The translations under genes and the position numbers were made by a program. A DNA stretch of 48,761 bases from Pedobacter nanyangensis (GTDB lineage Bacteria > Bacteroidota > Bacteroidia > Sphingobacteriales > Sphingobacteriaceae), in assembly GCF_003313505.1 (NCBI RefSeq), contig NZ_QMHO01000007.1:121588-170348 (forward strand). Direction: 5' to 3'. This document shows positions 22,332-30,572 of this stretch, piece after piece (position 1 is the stretch's first letter; each line of letters starts with the position of its first letter). The notes under the pieces were generated by a model. The model was not told where the DNA came from, did not search any database, and saw only the letters and a program-made list of their open reading frames with translations.

Positions 22332-23372
22332 TCATGATTTGCTTGGTTTTGGTTTATATTTTGATTTGGCCAAGATGGTTTGTGCATCTGTGTCGGCCAT
22401 CAATTGCTGTAAGGTTACCTTTGGATTTTCTTTCATGTATTTCCTTACAATTTGCCAGCCGGTCCATATGCCCAACTTGGGAGCCGATTGGCTGTTTTCC
22501 CCTAAGCCGGGGGTAAATGGTCCTTCACTTAGGTACACCTGTATTTTAGGATAATCTGTTTCGTAAAGCAGGTTGCTTTCCAGGTAAAAAGCCCAAAGTT
22601 CTGTTTCAAAGCTTTTACACCAATCCAACTGTTTTTGGGTGTAGCCAATTTTAATGCTGTCGGGCATGTTATTGGGCATAACTTGGTCCATAAAATATAA
22701 TATTTTGCCATTGTAAATCATTTTTGCCAACAAGCTGCGATCTTCATCTCTCTCCTTAAATAGATTTTCTCGCACATAATATTCACTTACCCGGGGAACG
22801 ATATATTCAGGGGTAAATCGTTTGGAGATATACAATGGGATGCTTTTTACCAATGCGCCATAAAACTTGCTGTCCTTACCTAAAAACATATCGAGGCCTA
22901 TGCCAACATAATCATCGCCGATGGGTGTTTGATAGGCAAATCCAGATAGGAAACCTATGAAACGAGGGATAGGCGCTTTGGGGTAATAATATTTAATGTA
23001 TTTAAAGGCCTGGGTTAAATCGGCTTCGGCTTTGTTGAGGTTGGGGAACACACTGTCTACTTCCTTGTTCAGGTGGGTATAGGCTTTGTCCTCGTAAATG
23101 CCTTTAAGCACTTCCAAACTGGTAAAGCTATCGTTGCCTACCATTTTAAAGATAAAATCCTCGTAAAAAGGGCCGTATTTTTTGTGCAAAAGGCTATCGG
23201 TTAATTTAATGTCCTTTCCTTTGTGTTGGTAAAGATCCTTGTCGAATCTTTCTATTTTGATAGACAGGTCAATTTTACTTACATCGGGTTTATTGCTTTG
23301 CGTGCACGAAAAAAATAGGGCAGTGCATAAAAAAAATAGATAACTTTGGCGAGGTTTCAATGCTGGTGTCAT
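22332..23372 (-). CDS. gldB: Gliding motility lipoprotein GldB
   Basis: 346 residues. A lipoprotein signal with lipobox-like LFFSC (Cys in LFFLCTALFFSCTQS) is followed by DLSIKIERFDKDLY and the conserved GFAYQTPIGDDYVGIGLDMFLG. GldB is essential for gliding in Flavobacterium johnsoniae and is found widely in Bacteroidota with T9SS, also in non-gliders. ATG at 23372 is preferred over a TTG at 23381. In F. johnsoniae I recall nadE near gldB; here nadE lies 0.8 kb away on the other strand with an outer-membrane barrel gene between. Confidence 0.88.
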   Translation of the reverse strand: MTPALKPRQSYLFFLCTALFFSCTQSNKPDVSKIDLSIKIERFDKDLYQHKGKDIKLTDSLLHKKYGPFYEDFIFKMVGNDSFTSLEVLKGIYEDKAYTHLNKEVDSVFPNLNKAEADLTQAFKYIKYYYPKAPIPRFIGFLSGFAYQTPIGDDYVGIGLDMFLGKDSKFYGALVKSIPLYISKRFTPEYIVPRVSEYYVRENLFKERDEDRSLLAKMIYNGKILYFMDQVMPNNMPDSIKIGYTQKQLDWCKSFETELWAFYLESNLLYETDYPKIQVYLSEGPFTPGLGENSQSAPKLGIWTGWQIVRKYMKENPKVTLQQLMADTDAQTILAKSKYKPKPSKS

Positions 23373-23463
23373 TGCTAACAAATATAAAAACTACAAACAG
23401 GAAACCATCATCATTTACAAAATCATGATGGACCGCGAACAATTTAAACATAAATCGTTACTC

Positions 23464-24108
23464 ATGAAAAGAATAATTTTAGCCATGTTCCTTATGGTTG
23501 CCACTACGCAGGTTTTTGCACAGGTGAGATTGGGATTAACCGCACATCCAAACTTCGGTTTCCTTAAAATAGAAAACGGAAAAGGTAGCGGGGTAAGTAC
23601 AGGTTTTAGCTACGGTTTAATGAGCGATTTTGAATTTGCCGAAAACTACAGTTTTGCCACCGGCTTAACGGTAACTACCATTAACGGTAAGGGAACTGCG
23701 TTAAACTATCAACCTTACCATGGAATTGCCGCTACTAATGCCGAATATGATGTAAAGTTTAAGATGCAATACCTCGAGGTTCCGCTATCTGTAAAGCTGA
23801 AAACTGACGAGCAGAATGACATTAGATGGTACGGCCAATTCGGTTTAACTGCCGATATCAGGATTGGTGCGAGACAGGACGTGAAAAGCAATAACAACAC
23901 GGCATTGGCCGATGATGTGAAAGCGGCTGACTTTACCAAGTTTTTAAGAGCGGGCATGATTATTGGAGGTGGTATGGAGTACCGCATGAGTGGGAAAACC
24001 AGTTTAATGGGCGGTTTAACCTATAACAATGGCTTAACCAATATTGCCAAAGATGGTGCAAGTATCCGCAACCATTACGTTGGACTAAATATTGGTGTGT
24101 TCTTTTAA
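23464..24108 (+). CDS. PorT-family outer-membrane beta-barrel protein
   Basis: 214 residues. A signal peptide (MKRIILAMFLMVATTQVFA-Q) leads to alternating amphipathic strands such as LGLTAHPNFGFLKIENG, FSYGLMSDFEFAENYSFATG, QYLEVPLSVKLKT and HYVGLNIGVFF, the last with the terminal aromatic residue of outer-membrane barrels. This is the 8-strand PorT/OMP_b-brl_2 type. Membership in the family does not make it the T9SS component PorT. The start at 23464 is chosen because the signal peptide begins there; an upstream ATG at 23425 would add an odd charged tail. Confidence 0.82.
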   Translation: MKRIILAMFLMVATTQVFAQVRLGLTAHPNFGFLKIENGKGSGVSTGFSYGLMSDFEFAENYSFATGLTVTTINGKGTALNYQPYHGIAATNAEYDVKFKMQYLEVPLSVKLKTDEQNDIRWYGQFGLTADIRIGARQDVKSNNNTALADDVKAADFTKFLRAGMIIGGGMEYRMSGKTSLMGGLTYNNGLTNIAKDGASIRNHYVGLNIGVFF

Positions 24109-24128
24109 GGGCTACTAAAAAACATTCA

Positions 24129-24153
24129 AACAGGCCTAAACGGCTTGTTTTTT
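24129..24153 (+). terminator. Intrinsic terminator after the barrel gene
   Basis: AACAGGCC pairs with GGCTTGTT (one G-T pair) over the loop TAAAC, followed by TTTTTT. It lies 23 bases before nadE and separates it from the barrel gene. Confidence 0.75.
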
Positions 24154-24175
24154 ATCTTTATAGAACACGCAGACG

Positions 24176-25816
24176 ATGAAAATAGCACTGGCTCAACTCA
24201 ACTACCATATTGGGAATTTCGAAAAAAACACGGAAAAAATCATTGCGAATATCGCAGCAGCAAAGGCCAGGGGTGCCGATGTGGTGGTGTTTGCCGAACT
24301 GGCCATTAGCGGTTATCCGCCCCGCGATTTTCTGGAATATGAGGATTTTATCTCGCTTTGCGAAAAAGCGGCGCAAGAAATAGCCCTGCACTGCAAAGAC
24401 ATTGCCTGTATTGTTGGCATACCCATTAAAAACCCTGTAATTGAAGGTAAGGATTTGTTTAATGCGGCTTATTTTATTGCTGATGGAACCGTAAAACAGG
24501 TGGTTAAAAAATCGCTGTTGCCTACTTACGATGTGTTTGATGAATATCGTTATTTTGAGCCCAATACCGTATTTGAGTGTGTACAGTTTAAGGGCAAAAA
24601 AATTGCCCTCACCATTTGCGAAGACCTTTGGAACATTAACGACAATCCTTTGTATGTGTCATGTCCGATGGATGAATTGATCAAACAGCAGCCCGATCTG
24701 ATGATCAACATCGCGGCCTCTCCTTTTGATTATGGTCACGATGAAGATCGTATCAAAATTTTGGCCGACAATGCCAAAAAATACCAATTGCCCTTGTTTT
24801 ACGTGAACCAAGTAGGGGCGCAAACGGAAATTATTTTTGACGGCGGCTCGCTGGTTTTTGATCAGGAAGGTGTACTAAAGGCCGAAATGAAATATTTTGA
24901 GGAAGATTTGCAGCTATTTGATTTGGACGAGGTAAAGCATGTTAAGCGCAAATATCCAGCTGCGGAGCGTGCTTTGGACATTGAACAAATACATGATGCA
25001 CTGATTTTGGGCATTAGGGATTATTTTGCCAAATCTGGGTTTAAGCGGGCTGTTTTGGGACTTTCAGGTGGCATTGATTCGGCGGTGGTTTGCGCTTTGG
25101 CCTGCAGGGCACTGGGAGCCGAAAACGTGATGGCGGTATTGATGCCTTCCAAATACTCTACCGATCACTCCGTTAAGGATGCCTTGGATTTGGTAAACAA
25201 CATTGGCTGTAAGCACGAAATTATCCCTATTAAAGAGGCCGCCGATGCTTTCGATAGCATGTTGGCCAAACCTTTTGAAGGTTTGCCCTTTAACTTGGCC
25301 GAAGAAAATATCCAGGCCCGGTGCCGGGGTATTGTGGTAATGGCCATGTCTAACAAGTTTGGTTATATTTTGCTCAATACTTCTAATAAAAGTGAATGTG
25401 CGGTAGGCTACGGAACTTTGTACGGTGATATGTGCGGGGCCATTAGCGTCATTGGCGATGTGTACAAAACACAGGTGTTTAACCTGGCCAGACATATCAA
25501 CAAGGACCAGGAAGTTATTCCGGTGAATACGATTGTTAAACCACCTTCGGCGGAGTTGCGCCCAGACCAAAAGGATTCGGATTCGTTGCCAGAATATGAT
25601 GTTTTGGATCAAATTCTTTACCAGCATATTGAACTTAAAAAAGGTTCGAGAGAAATTATTGCACAGGGTTTTGAGGAAGCTTTGGTGAAACGTATTTTGC
25701 GCATGGTGAACCTTGCCGAGTTTAAGCGCTACCAAACACCGCCAATTTTAAGGGTGTCACCAAAAGCTTTTGGCATGGGCCGCCGTATGCCAATTGTAGG
25801 TAAGTATATGGATTAA
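24176..25816 (+). CDS. nadE: Glutamine-dependent NAD+ synthase
   Basis: 546 residues, two domains. The N-terminal nitrilase-type glutaminase (about 1-265) has the triad Glu41 (VFAELAISGYP), Lys112 (VVKKSLLPTYDVF) and Cys148 (LTICEDLWN). The C-terminal synthetase has the P-loop LGLSGGIDSAVVCALA at about 295-310 and NTSNKSECAVGYGTLYGDM. It makes NAD+ from deamido-NAD+, ATP and glutamine. A TATCTTTA sequence about 25 bases upstream could be the -7 box, overlapping the terminator of the preceding gene. Confidence 0.97.
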   Translation: MKIALAQLNYHIGNFEKNTEKIIANIAAAKARGADVVVFAELAISGYPPRDFLEYEDFISLCEKAAQEIALHCKDIACIVGIPIKNPVIEGKDLFNAAYFIADGTVKQVVKKSLLPTYDVFDEYRYFEPNTVFECVQFKGKKIALTICEDLWNINDNPLYVSCPMDELIKQQPDLMINIAASPFDYGHDEDRIKILADNAKKYQLPLFYVNQVGAQTEIIFDGGSLVFDQEGVLKAEMKYFEEDLQLFDLDEVKHVKRKYPAAERALDIEQIHDALILGIRDYFAKSGFKRAVLGLSGGIDSAVVCALACRALGAENVMAVLMPSKYSTDHSVKDALDLVNNIGCKHEIIPIKEAADAFDSMLAKPFEGLPFNLAEENIQARCRGIVVMAMSNKFGYILLNTSNKSECAVGYGTLYGDMCGAISVIGDVYKTQVFNLARHINKDQEVIPVNTIVKPPSAELRPDQKDSDSLPEYDVLDQILYQHIELKKGSREIIAQGFEEALVKRILRMVNLAEFKRYQTPPILRVSPKAFGMGRRMPIVGKYMD

Positions 25817-26117
25817 CTTGTTTTTTACGGTAACTATTATGGTTATGGCTGGCCCTGAAATGATTCAGGGCGATGCGTTAAGCAATGCTCCGTCATGCTG
25901 ACCACGAAGTAGCTGCGAAGCAAATTTATTTCAGTAATAGTTTTGGACTTAATTATGAGGTAATTAGGTTTCGGCTTCTAAAAATAAATTGGATGTCTGA
26001 TGCTAGCCTTTAAGGAGACTTACGAAGTTTCTAAACGGCGAAGCCTCAATATTGGCTTGAAAAAAACATACTAAAGTTAAGCTTCGTAGGCCTGTCTTTG
26101 CACTTGGGCTTTTCTAA
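25817..26117. other. Intergenic gap with degenerate repeats
   Basis: About 300 bases without a gene. CCCTGAA-ATGA-TTCAGGG forms a hairpin at 25853-25870. CCGTCATGCTGACC at about 25890 looks like a decayed arm of the CGTCATGCTGAA family found in the 29-30 kb array, with TTTATTTCAG 30 bases on. CTTACGAAG near 26018 is complementary to a CTTCGTAGG near 26084. Confidence 0.5.
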
Positions 26118-26648
26118 CTAATCTATTGATTGTTCAGGGCTGGTGATTTGCTTTTCTTCTTTTTTGGCCAATAAGGTTTGTAATAGAAGCAGCCCAATGC
26201 CGGTCATGATGGAAACATCGGCCATGTTAAAAATACCGGTTTTAAAGAGTACAAAATCCATGTGTAGGAAATCGGTAACGGAGCCATATACAATTCTGTC
26301 GTAGATATTGCCAATGCCCCCGCCAATTAAAAAACATACACCTATTTGCATTAATTGAGGTAGGTTGCGGTTACTATAAAGAAACCACAGGCCGTAGGCC
26401 AACACTAAAATAGGTAGTATTGTTAGCAAGGTTATGCGTACAAAATTGGGGAGGTTGCTGCCCGCACTTAGGAAAGCGCCCGTGTTTTCTACTTTGGTTA
26501 ACGTAAAACGATCTTTAATAATGCTAATTTGCTCGTAAGGTTGGATGTTTTTTCGGGCAATTACTTTCGAAACCTGATCGCAACCTAGGTTAAGTGCTAC
26601 AATTACTAAAAGCAAAGCAAATTTTATAGATTTCTTTTGGTTGATCAT
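26118..26648 (-). CDS. lspA: Lipoprotein signal peptidase (signal peptidase II), paralog 1
   Basis: 176 residues, four membrane spans. The catalytic aspartates are Asp117 in GNIYDRIVYG and Asp144 in FNMADVSI; the family CDQVSK motif is at residues 23-28, and KVENTGAF supplies the N-G motif. It cleaves prolipoproteins before the lipid-modified Cys in the inner membrane. It lies 75 bases after lnt on the same strand, so these two maturation steps are probably co-expressed. A second lspA at 38865-39467 has the longer loop typical of Bacteroidota, so this is likely the extra copy. Confidence 0.93.
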   Translation of the reverse strand: MINQKKSIKFALLLVIVALNLGCDQVSKVIARKNIQPYEQISIIKDRFTLTKVENTGAFLSAGSNLPNFVRITLLTILPILVLAYGLWFLYSNRNLPQLMQIGVCFLIGGGIGNIYDRIVYGSVTDFLHMDFVLFKTGIFNMADVSIMTGIGLLLLQTLLAKKEEKQITSPEQSID

Positions 26649-26723
26649 TTCTTAATTGGATAGGGACGGCCACGGGTACACAAAATGATTTTAATTTTTA
26701 TCGGTGCATTTTGTGGCCATCAT

Positions 26724-28337
26724 TTATTTCAAAAACCATTTTTTCAATAGGATAAATCCTGCCGCTAATAACGCCAAAAAAGTGCTAACTATTGCCACCA
26801 CATCGCCATGTTTTACATAGAAAGTGATGTGGTCGTTCAGGTTGATATCTGCTTTTAATGCGGTACGGGTCCACCATTTGGATTGCTTTATGACATCGCC
26901 ACGTTGGTTGATGAAGCCAGATATACCTGTATTGGCAGATCGTACCACGTATCTTCTGGTTTCGATGGAGCGTAGTTTGGCGTATAGGAGGTGTTGATCT
27001 TTGCCAGAGGTGTTGCCCCACCAGCCGTCGTTGGTAATGATGGCAATGAACTGGGCACCTTGCTTAACTGAGCCCGAAATCCAATCACCCCAAATGGACT
27101 CGTAGCAAATCACCGGCGCTACCCCAATACCACTATAGGCATAAAAAACGCCTGGTTCTTCTTGCCAGCCCCAGCCTGAAACACTGCCGCCCAGCTTGCT
27201 GAAAACTGGGCCCAAAAATGAAAATATTTTGGGGAAAGGCATTTTTTCAACGCCAGGAACTAATTTAGATTTGTGATAGAAGGCAACGTTGGCAGAGTTT
27301 TCTACCTGCATGGCCGCATTATAGTTGTCGTAATAGCCGCCATTGGGGTTCACTTTTGCAGAAAGCGTTTTTTTATCGTTGTAAAACCTCACACTTTCGA
27401 TACCTGTAATGAGGGTCCCGTTTTTGTATTTCGACAGAAATTGTTGTGCGATTAAAAAATCGGAATTGGACCTGATGCGGTCTTCATCAGCATAATTTGG
27501 GATGGCGGTTTCGGGCCATATAAAGTACTCGGTATTGGTTTGTCCAACCGAATCGGACAGGTGTGTTAATATGTCAAGCTGTTCAACGGCTGATATGGCA
27601 CCAAATTTCTGGTAGGGATCTATATTGGGCTGTACGGTAACCACATTTACAGGAACACTTTTCTCTTCGTAATTTTTGTATCGGTAAAGGGAATATCCGA
27701 TAGGAAAAATGAGGAGCATGGCCCAAATTCCTGCCAAATGATAGTGCTTTTGGTTTTTGATTTTCTGGTAGGCTTCAAAGGCTAAAATGTTGCTCAGTAA
27801 AATCCATAGCGAACCCCCATAAACGCCTGTAAATTCATACCATTGTACAATTTGGTGCATGCCTGCAAAGCCATTTCCTAAAGTCATCCATGGAAAAGCC
27901 AGGTCCCAGGTTTGGTGCAGGTATTCCATGCTGATGTAGAAAGTGATTAGGCCGGCATAGGCGAGGGTTTTGTTGGTGTAGGTACTCAATCGATAATACA
28001 TCCAAAGGGCAAAAGTCATAAGCAATGCGCCCAATCCGTAGGGAATTAATGATACCAAAAGTGAAATAATGGTGCCTATAAATCCGGTGTTTACGGCATT
28101 AATGGAGTTAAATACCCAGTAAATGGAAGCGGTGTTCCAAATTACAAAGCATAGTCCTGCGGTGAGGAATATTTTTTTGCCTTTTTTATTTTCGGAGTTT
28201 GCTTTGATGTGGTTGATAGCCATCAACAAAGGGACTAGTCCAACAAAAAGTAATGGTGCCAACCAGTTGTGTGGCGGCCAGGCCAACCACATCATGAAAG
28301 CGCTCAGTAACGCGAGCAGTGTTGTTTTTTTTGTCAT
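26724..28337 (-). CDS. lnt: Apolipoprotein N-acyltransferase
   Basis: 537 residues. Six or more N-terminal membrane spans are followed by a periplasmic nitrilase-type domain with Glu in FIWPETAIP, Lys in HKSKLVPGVEKMPF and Cys in PVICYESIWG, then a final span (VVAIVSTFLALLAAGFILL). It adds the third acyl chain to the N-terminal Cys of lipoproteins. It precedes lspA on the same strand. The upstream side is occupied by an inverted repeat (28348-28427), only 10 bases from the start. Confidence 0.95.
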   Translation of the reverse strand: MTKKTTLLALLSAFMMWLAWPPHNWLAPLLFVGLVPLLMAINHIKANSENKKGKKIFLTAGLCFVIWNTASIYWVFNSINAVNTGFIGTIISLLVSLIPYGLGALLMTFALWMYYRLSTYTNKTLAYAGLITFYISMEYLHQTWDLAFPWMTLGNGFAGMHQIVQWYEFTGVYGGSLWILLSNILAFEAYQKIKNQKHYHLAGIWAMLLIFPIGYSLYRYKNYEEKSVPVNVVTVQPNIDPYQKFGAISAVEQLDILTHLSDSVGQTNTEYFIWPETAIPNYADEDRIRSNSDFLIAQQFLSKYKNGTLITGIESVRFYNDKKTLSAKVNPNGGYYDNYNAAMQVENSANVAFYHKSKLVPGVEKMPFPKIFSFLGPVFSKLGGSVSGWGWQEEPGVFYAYSGIGVAPVICYESIWGDWISGSVKQGAQFIAIITNDGWWGNTSGKDQHLLYAKLRSIETRRYVVRSANTGISGFINQRGDVIKQSKWWTRTALKADINLNDHITFYVKHGDVVAIVSTFLALLAAGFILLKKWFLK

Positions 28338-28347
28338 TTTTGGTTTT

Positions 28348-28427
28348 CGTCATTGCGAGGCACGAAGCAATCTTAAAGCGGCTTGCCTTACATTAGTTGT
28401 AGGATTGCTTCGTGCCTCGCAATGACG
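28348..28427. repeat. Interspersed inverted repeat (CGTCATTGCGAG family), copy 2, perfect arms
   Basis: CGTCATTGCGAGGCACGAAG...AATC and its exact reverse complement form 25-bp arms around about 30 bases. It fills the gap between lnt and the PH/SHOCT gene, so a transcript crossing it would carry a very stable hairpin. Confidence 0.92.
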
Positions 28428-28437
28428 TTAAAGTTGC

Positions 28438-29085
28438 CTACATACTATCTAAAATAGCCGCTTTTTTGTGTTCGTACTCCTCACGGGTAATCAGCTGCTT
28501 GTCGTATAAAGTTTTTAGCTTGATCAGCTTTTGCTCAATTTCGTCTTCTTTGCTGGTTTCAATCACTGGGGTTTCTGGAATTACAATCGCTTCTTCAATA
28601 GGCAACTCAATGACTGGCGTAGCGGCTGGAGTAGGGATGTTGAATGAAGATGCCGAAGCTCTGTTTTCTTCCAGTTTTTGCTGCCTTAACATTTCTTTAT
28701 ACTCTTCCAGTTGTTGGTTTGCCGCTTGGTGTAGCTTGCGTACCTGTGTTTTAGGAATGAAATCAGTCACAATGTTTTCACCTGATTGTGGTACACAAAT
28801 GAACTTAGAACCTAACAAGCCTTCCTTGAAAGAAACTTCTTTAACGTTTTTCCAAGAAATATCCTTAAAGTTCATGGTTAGGCCCAGGTTGCTTGGCGAA
28901 CAATAAAAAATTCTTTTGTTGCTAATGGCAATACAATCAGGTAGAAGGTTTACGGCAGGTTTTTTCTGTACAGCTAGGTACAAAATTTCTTCGCCATTGG
29001 TTAATAAATCGTTTAGCTTACCTGCTACTTTTTCAACGGCCTTTGGGTCTTGCTCGTCGGCCAAAAATCTATCTATGTTAATCAT
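28438..29085 (-). CDS. Bacterial PH-like domain and SHOCT domain protein
   Basis: 215 residues. The N-terminal half (about 25-120; EILYLAVQKKPAVNLLPDCI, then ISNKRIFYC and DISWKNVKEVSFKEG) has the YokE-type bacterial PH-like pattern. A coiled segment follows (QLEEYKEMLRQQKLEENRAS), then a Pro/Glu-rich linker and a C-terminal SHOCT helix pair (KLIKLKTLYDKQLITREEYEHK). SHOCT domains are short oligomerisation modules of unknown detail. No signal peptide. Function is not known. It ends 10 bases before the inverted repeat leading into lnt. Confidence 0.78.
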   Translation of the reverse strand: MINIDRFLADEQDPKAVEKVAGKLNDLLTNGEEILYLAVQKKPAVNLLPDCIAISNKRIFYCSPSNLGLTMNFKDISWKNVKEVSFKEGLLGSKFICVPQSGENIVTDFIPKTQVRKLHQAANQQLEEYKEMLRQQKLEENRASASSFNIPTPAATPVIELPIEEAIVIPETPVIETSKEDEIEQKLIKLKTLYDKQLITREEYEHKKAAILDSM

Positions 29086-29294
29086 TATCTTCTTTTGTCG
29101 AATATTTGTTTTTATGTTTTTCCGTCATGCTGAATTCGTTTTACTTCGTAGCTTTCCGTTTTGCTTCAGGCCAGCGCCGTTTATGCAAGTTAATTTAGCC
29201 GATGCTGAACTAAATTCAGCATGACGACCGTGTTTGGCATGACGGCCGTGTTAGCTAATCGTTTAACTCTCTGTATTTGCCTTTACTCTCTGTT

Positions 29295-29445
29295 CCGTCA
29301 TGCTGAATTTATTTCAGCATCAGTTTTGCAAAATTTAACTTGGCGGAGGCTAATTCATTTTACTTCGTAGCTTTCCGCTTTGCTTCAGGCCAGCGCCGTT
29401 TATGCAAGTTAATTTAGCCGATGCTGAACTAAATTCAGCATGACG
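29295..29445. repeat. Inverted-repeat element, gene-less copy (unit 2)
   Basis: Left arm at 29295-29321, right arm at 29420-29445. The core of about 100 bases includes CATTTTACTTCGTAGC and GCTTTGCTTCAGGCCAGCG and has no open frame of note. Confidence 0.85.
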
Positions 29446-29495
29446 GCCGTGTTAGCTAGTCGTTTAGCTCTCTGTATTTGCCTTTACTCTTTGTT

Positions 29496-29646
29496 CCGTC
29501 ATGCTGAATTTATTTCAGCATCAGTTTTGCAAAATTTAACTTGACCGAGGCTAATTCATTTTACTTCGTAGCTTTCCGCTTTGCTTCAGGTCAGCGCCGT
29601 TTTTGCAAGTTAATTTAGCCGATGCTGAACTAAATTCAGCATGACG
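29496..29646. repeat. Inverted-repeat element, gene-less copy (unit 3)
   Basis: Same structure as unit 2, arms at 29496-29522 and 29621-29646. Confidence 0.85.
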
Positions 29647-29714
29647 ACCGTGTTTGGCATGACGGCCGTGTTAGCTAGTCGTTTAGCTCTCTGTATTTGC
29701 CTTTACTCTTTGTT

Positions 29715-29865
29715 CCGTCATGCTGAATTTATTTCAGCATCAGTTTTGCAAAATTTAACTTGACCGAGGCTAATTCATTTTACTTCGTAGCTTTCCGCTT
29801 TGCTTCAGGTCAGCGCCGTTTATGCAAGTTAATTTAGCCGATGCTGAACTAAATTCAGCATGACG
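29715..29865. repeat. Inverted-repeat element, gene-less copy (unit 4)
   Basis: Same structure, arms at 29715-29741 and 29840-29865; nearly identical to unit 3 over its full length including the tail. Confidence 0.85.
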
Positions 29866-29933
29866 ACCGTGTTTGGCATGACGGCCGTGTTAGCTAGTCG
29901 TTTAGCTCTCTGTATTTGCCTTTACTCTTTGTT

Positions 29934-30399
29934 CCGTCATGCTGAATTTATTTCAGCATCAGTTTTGTAATAACTTTATTTAGGTTTCTTCTTCTAATTT
30001 GTAGAATAAATCTTCCCAATCGGGATTAAAATTATTAATTAGATTTATTTTCCATTGTCTTTTCCAGTTTTTAAGTTGCTTTTCTTTAGCTATAGCTTCT
30101 TCGATAAGCATGAAATTTTCATAGTAAACTAATTTATAGCAGTTATATTTTGCTGTAAATGAACTAGGGTAATACTTCTCTTTATGTTCTACTATCCTCG
30201 AAAATAAATCGGAAGTTACGCCAATGTAAAGTACGTCATTATCATAATTAGTTAAAATATAAACACTTCCTCCACGTACCATGTTTTTTTTCTGTCTTCA
30301 TACTAAATTCATTTTACTTCGTAGCTTTCCGCTTTGCTTCAGGTCAGCGCCGTTTTTGCAAGTTAATTTAGCCGATGCTGAACTAAATTCAGCATGACG
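29934..30399. mobile_element. Inverted-repeat element carrying a GIY-YIG gene (unit 5), putative mobile unit
   Basis: The left arm (29934-29960) and right arm (30374-30399) match those of the short units. Between them the sequence CAGTTTTGTAA of the left core is interrupted and TAAATTCATTTTACTTCG of the right core resumes after 30300; the insertion holds the GIY-YIG gene 29980-30282 in place of about 20 core bases. An autonomous element with gene-less derivatives is the simplest reading, but simple insertion of the gene into a repeat is also possible. Confidence 0.6.
29980..30282 (-). CDS. GIY-YIG domain nuclease, stand-alone
   Basis: 100 residues, a single GIY-YIG domain. The core motifs are VYILTN (8-12, in the GIY position), LYIGVTSDLFSRIVEHK with YIG at 19-21, Arg29 and His33, and the catalytic Glu region LIEEAIAKEKQLKNWKR. 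The C terminus NLINNFNPDWEDLFYKL is typical of the small UvrC-N/YhbQ-like group common in Bacteroidota. Such proteins are predicted structure- or site-specific endonucleases; targets are unknown. The gene is visibly more AT-rich than its neighbours and is embedded inside one unit of the inverted-repeat array, in the orientation of the array and of rsmI. Confidence 0.88.
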   Translation of the reverse strand: MVRGGSVYILTNYDNDVLYIGVTSDLFSRIVEHKEKYYPSSFTAKYNCYKLVYYENFMLIEEAIAKEKQLKNWKRQWKINLINNFNPDWEDLFYKLEEET

Positions 30400-30572
30400 A
30401 CCGTGTTTGGCATGACGGCCGTGTTAGCTAATCGTTTAACTCTCTGTATTTGCCTTTACTCTCTGTTCCGTCATGCTGAATTTATTTCAGCATCAGTTTT
30501 GTAAAATTTAATCTAGCCGATGCTGAACTAAATTCAGCATGACGACCGTGTTTAGCATGACGACCGTGCTAG

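Noticed and set aside
25064..25735. 223-codon frame antisense to nadE
   Set aside because: It lies wholly inside the synthetase domain of nadE, which has all its catalytic motifs; the frame has no recognisable domain.
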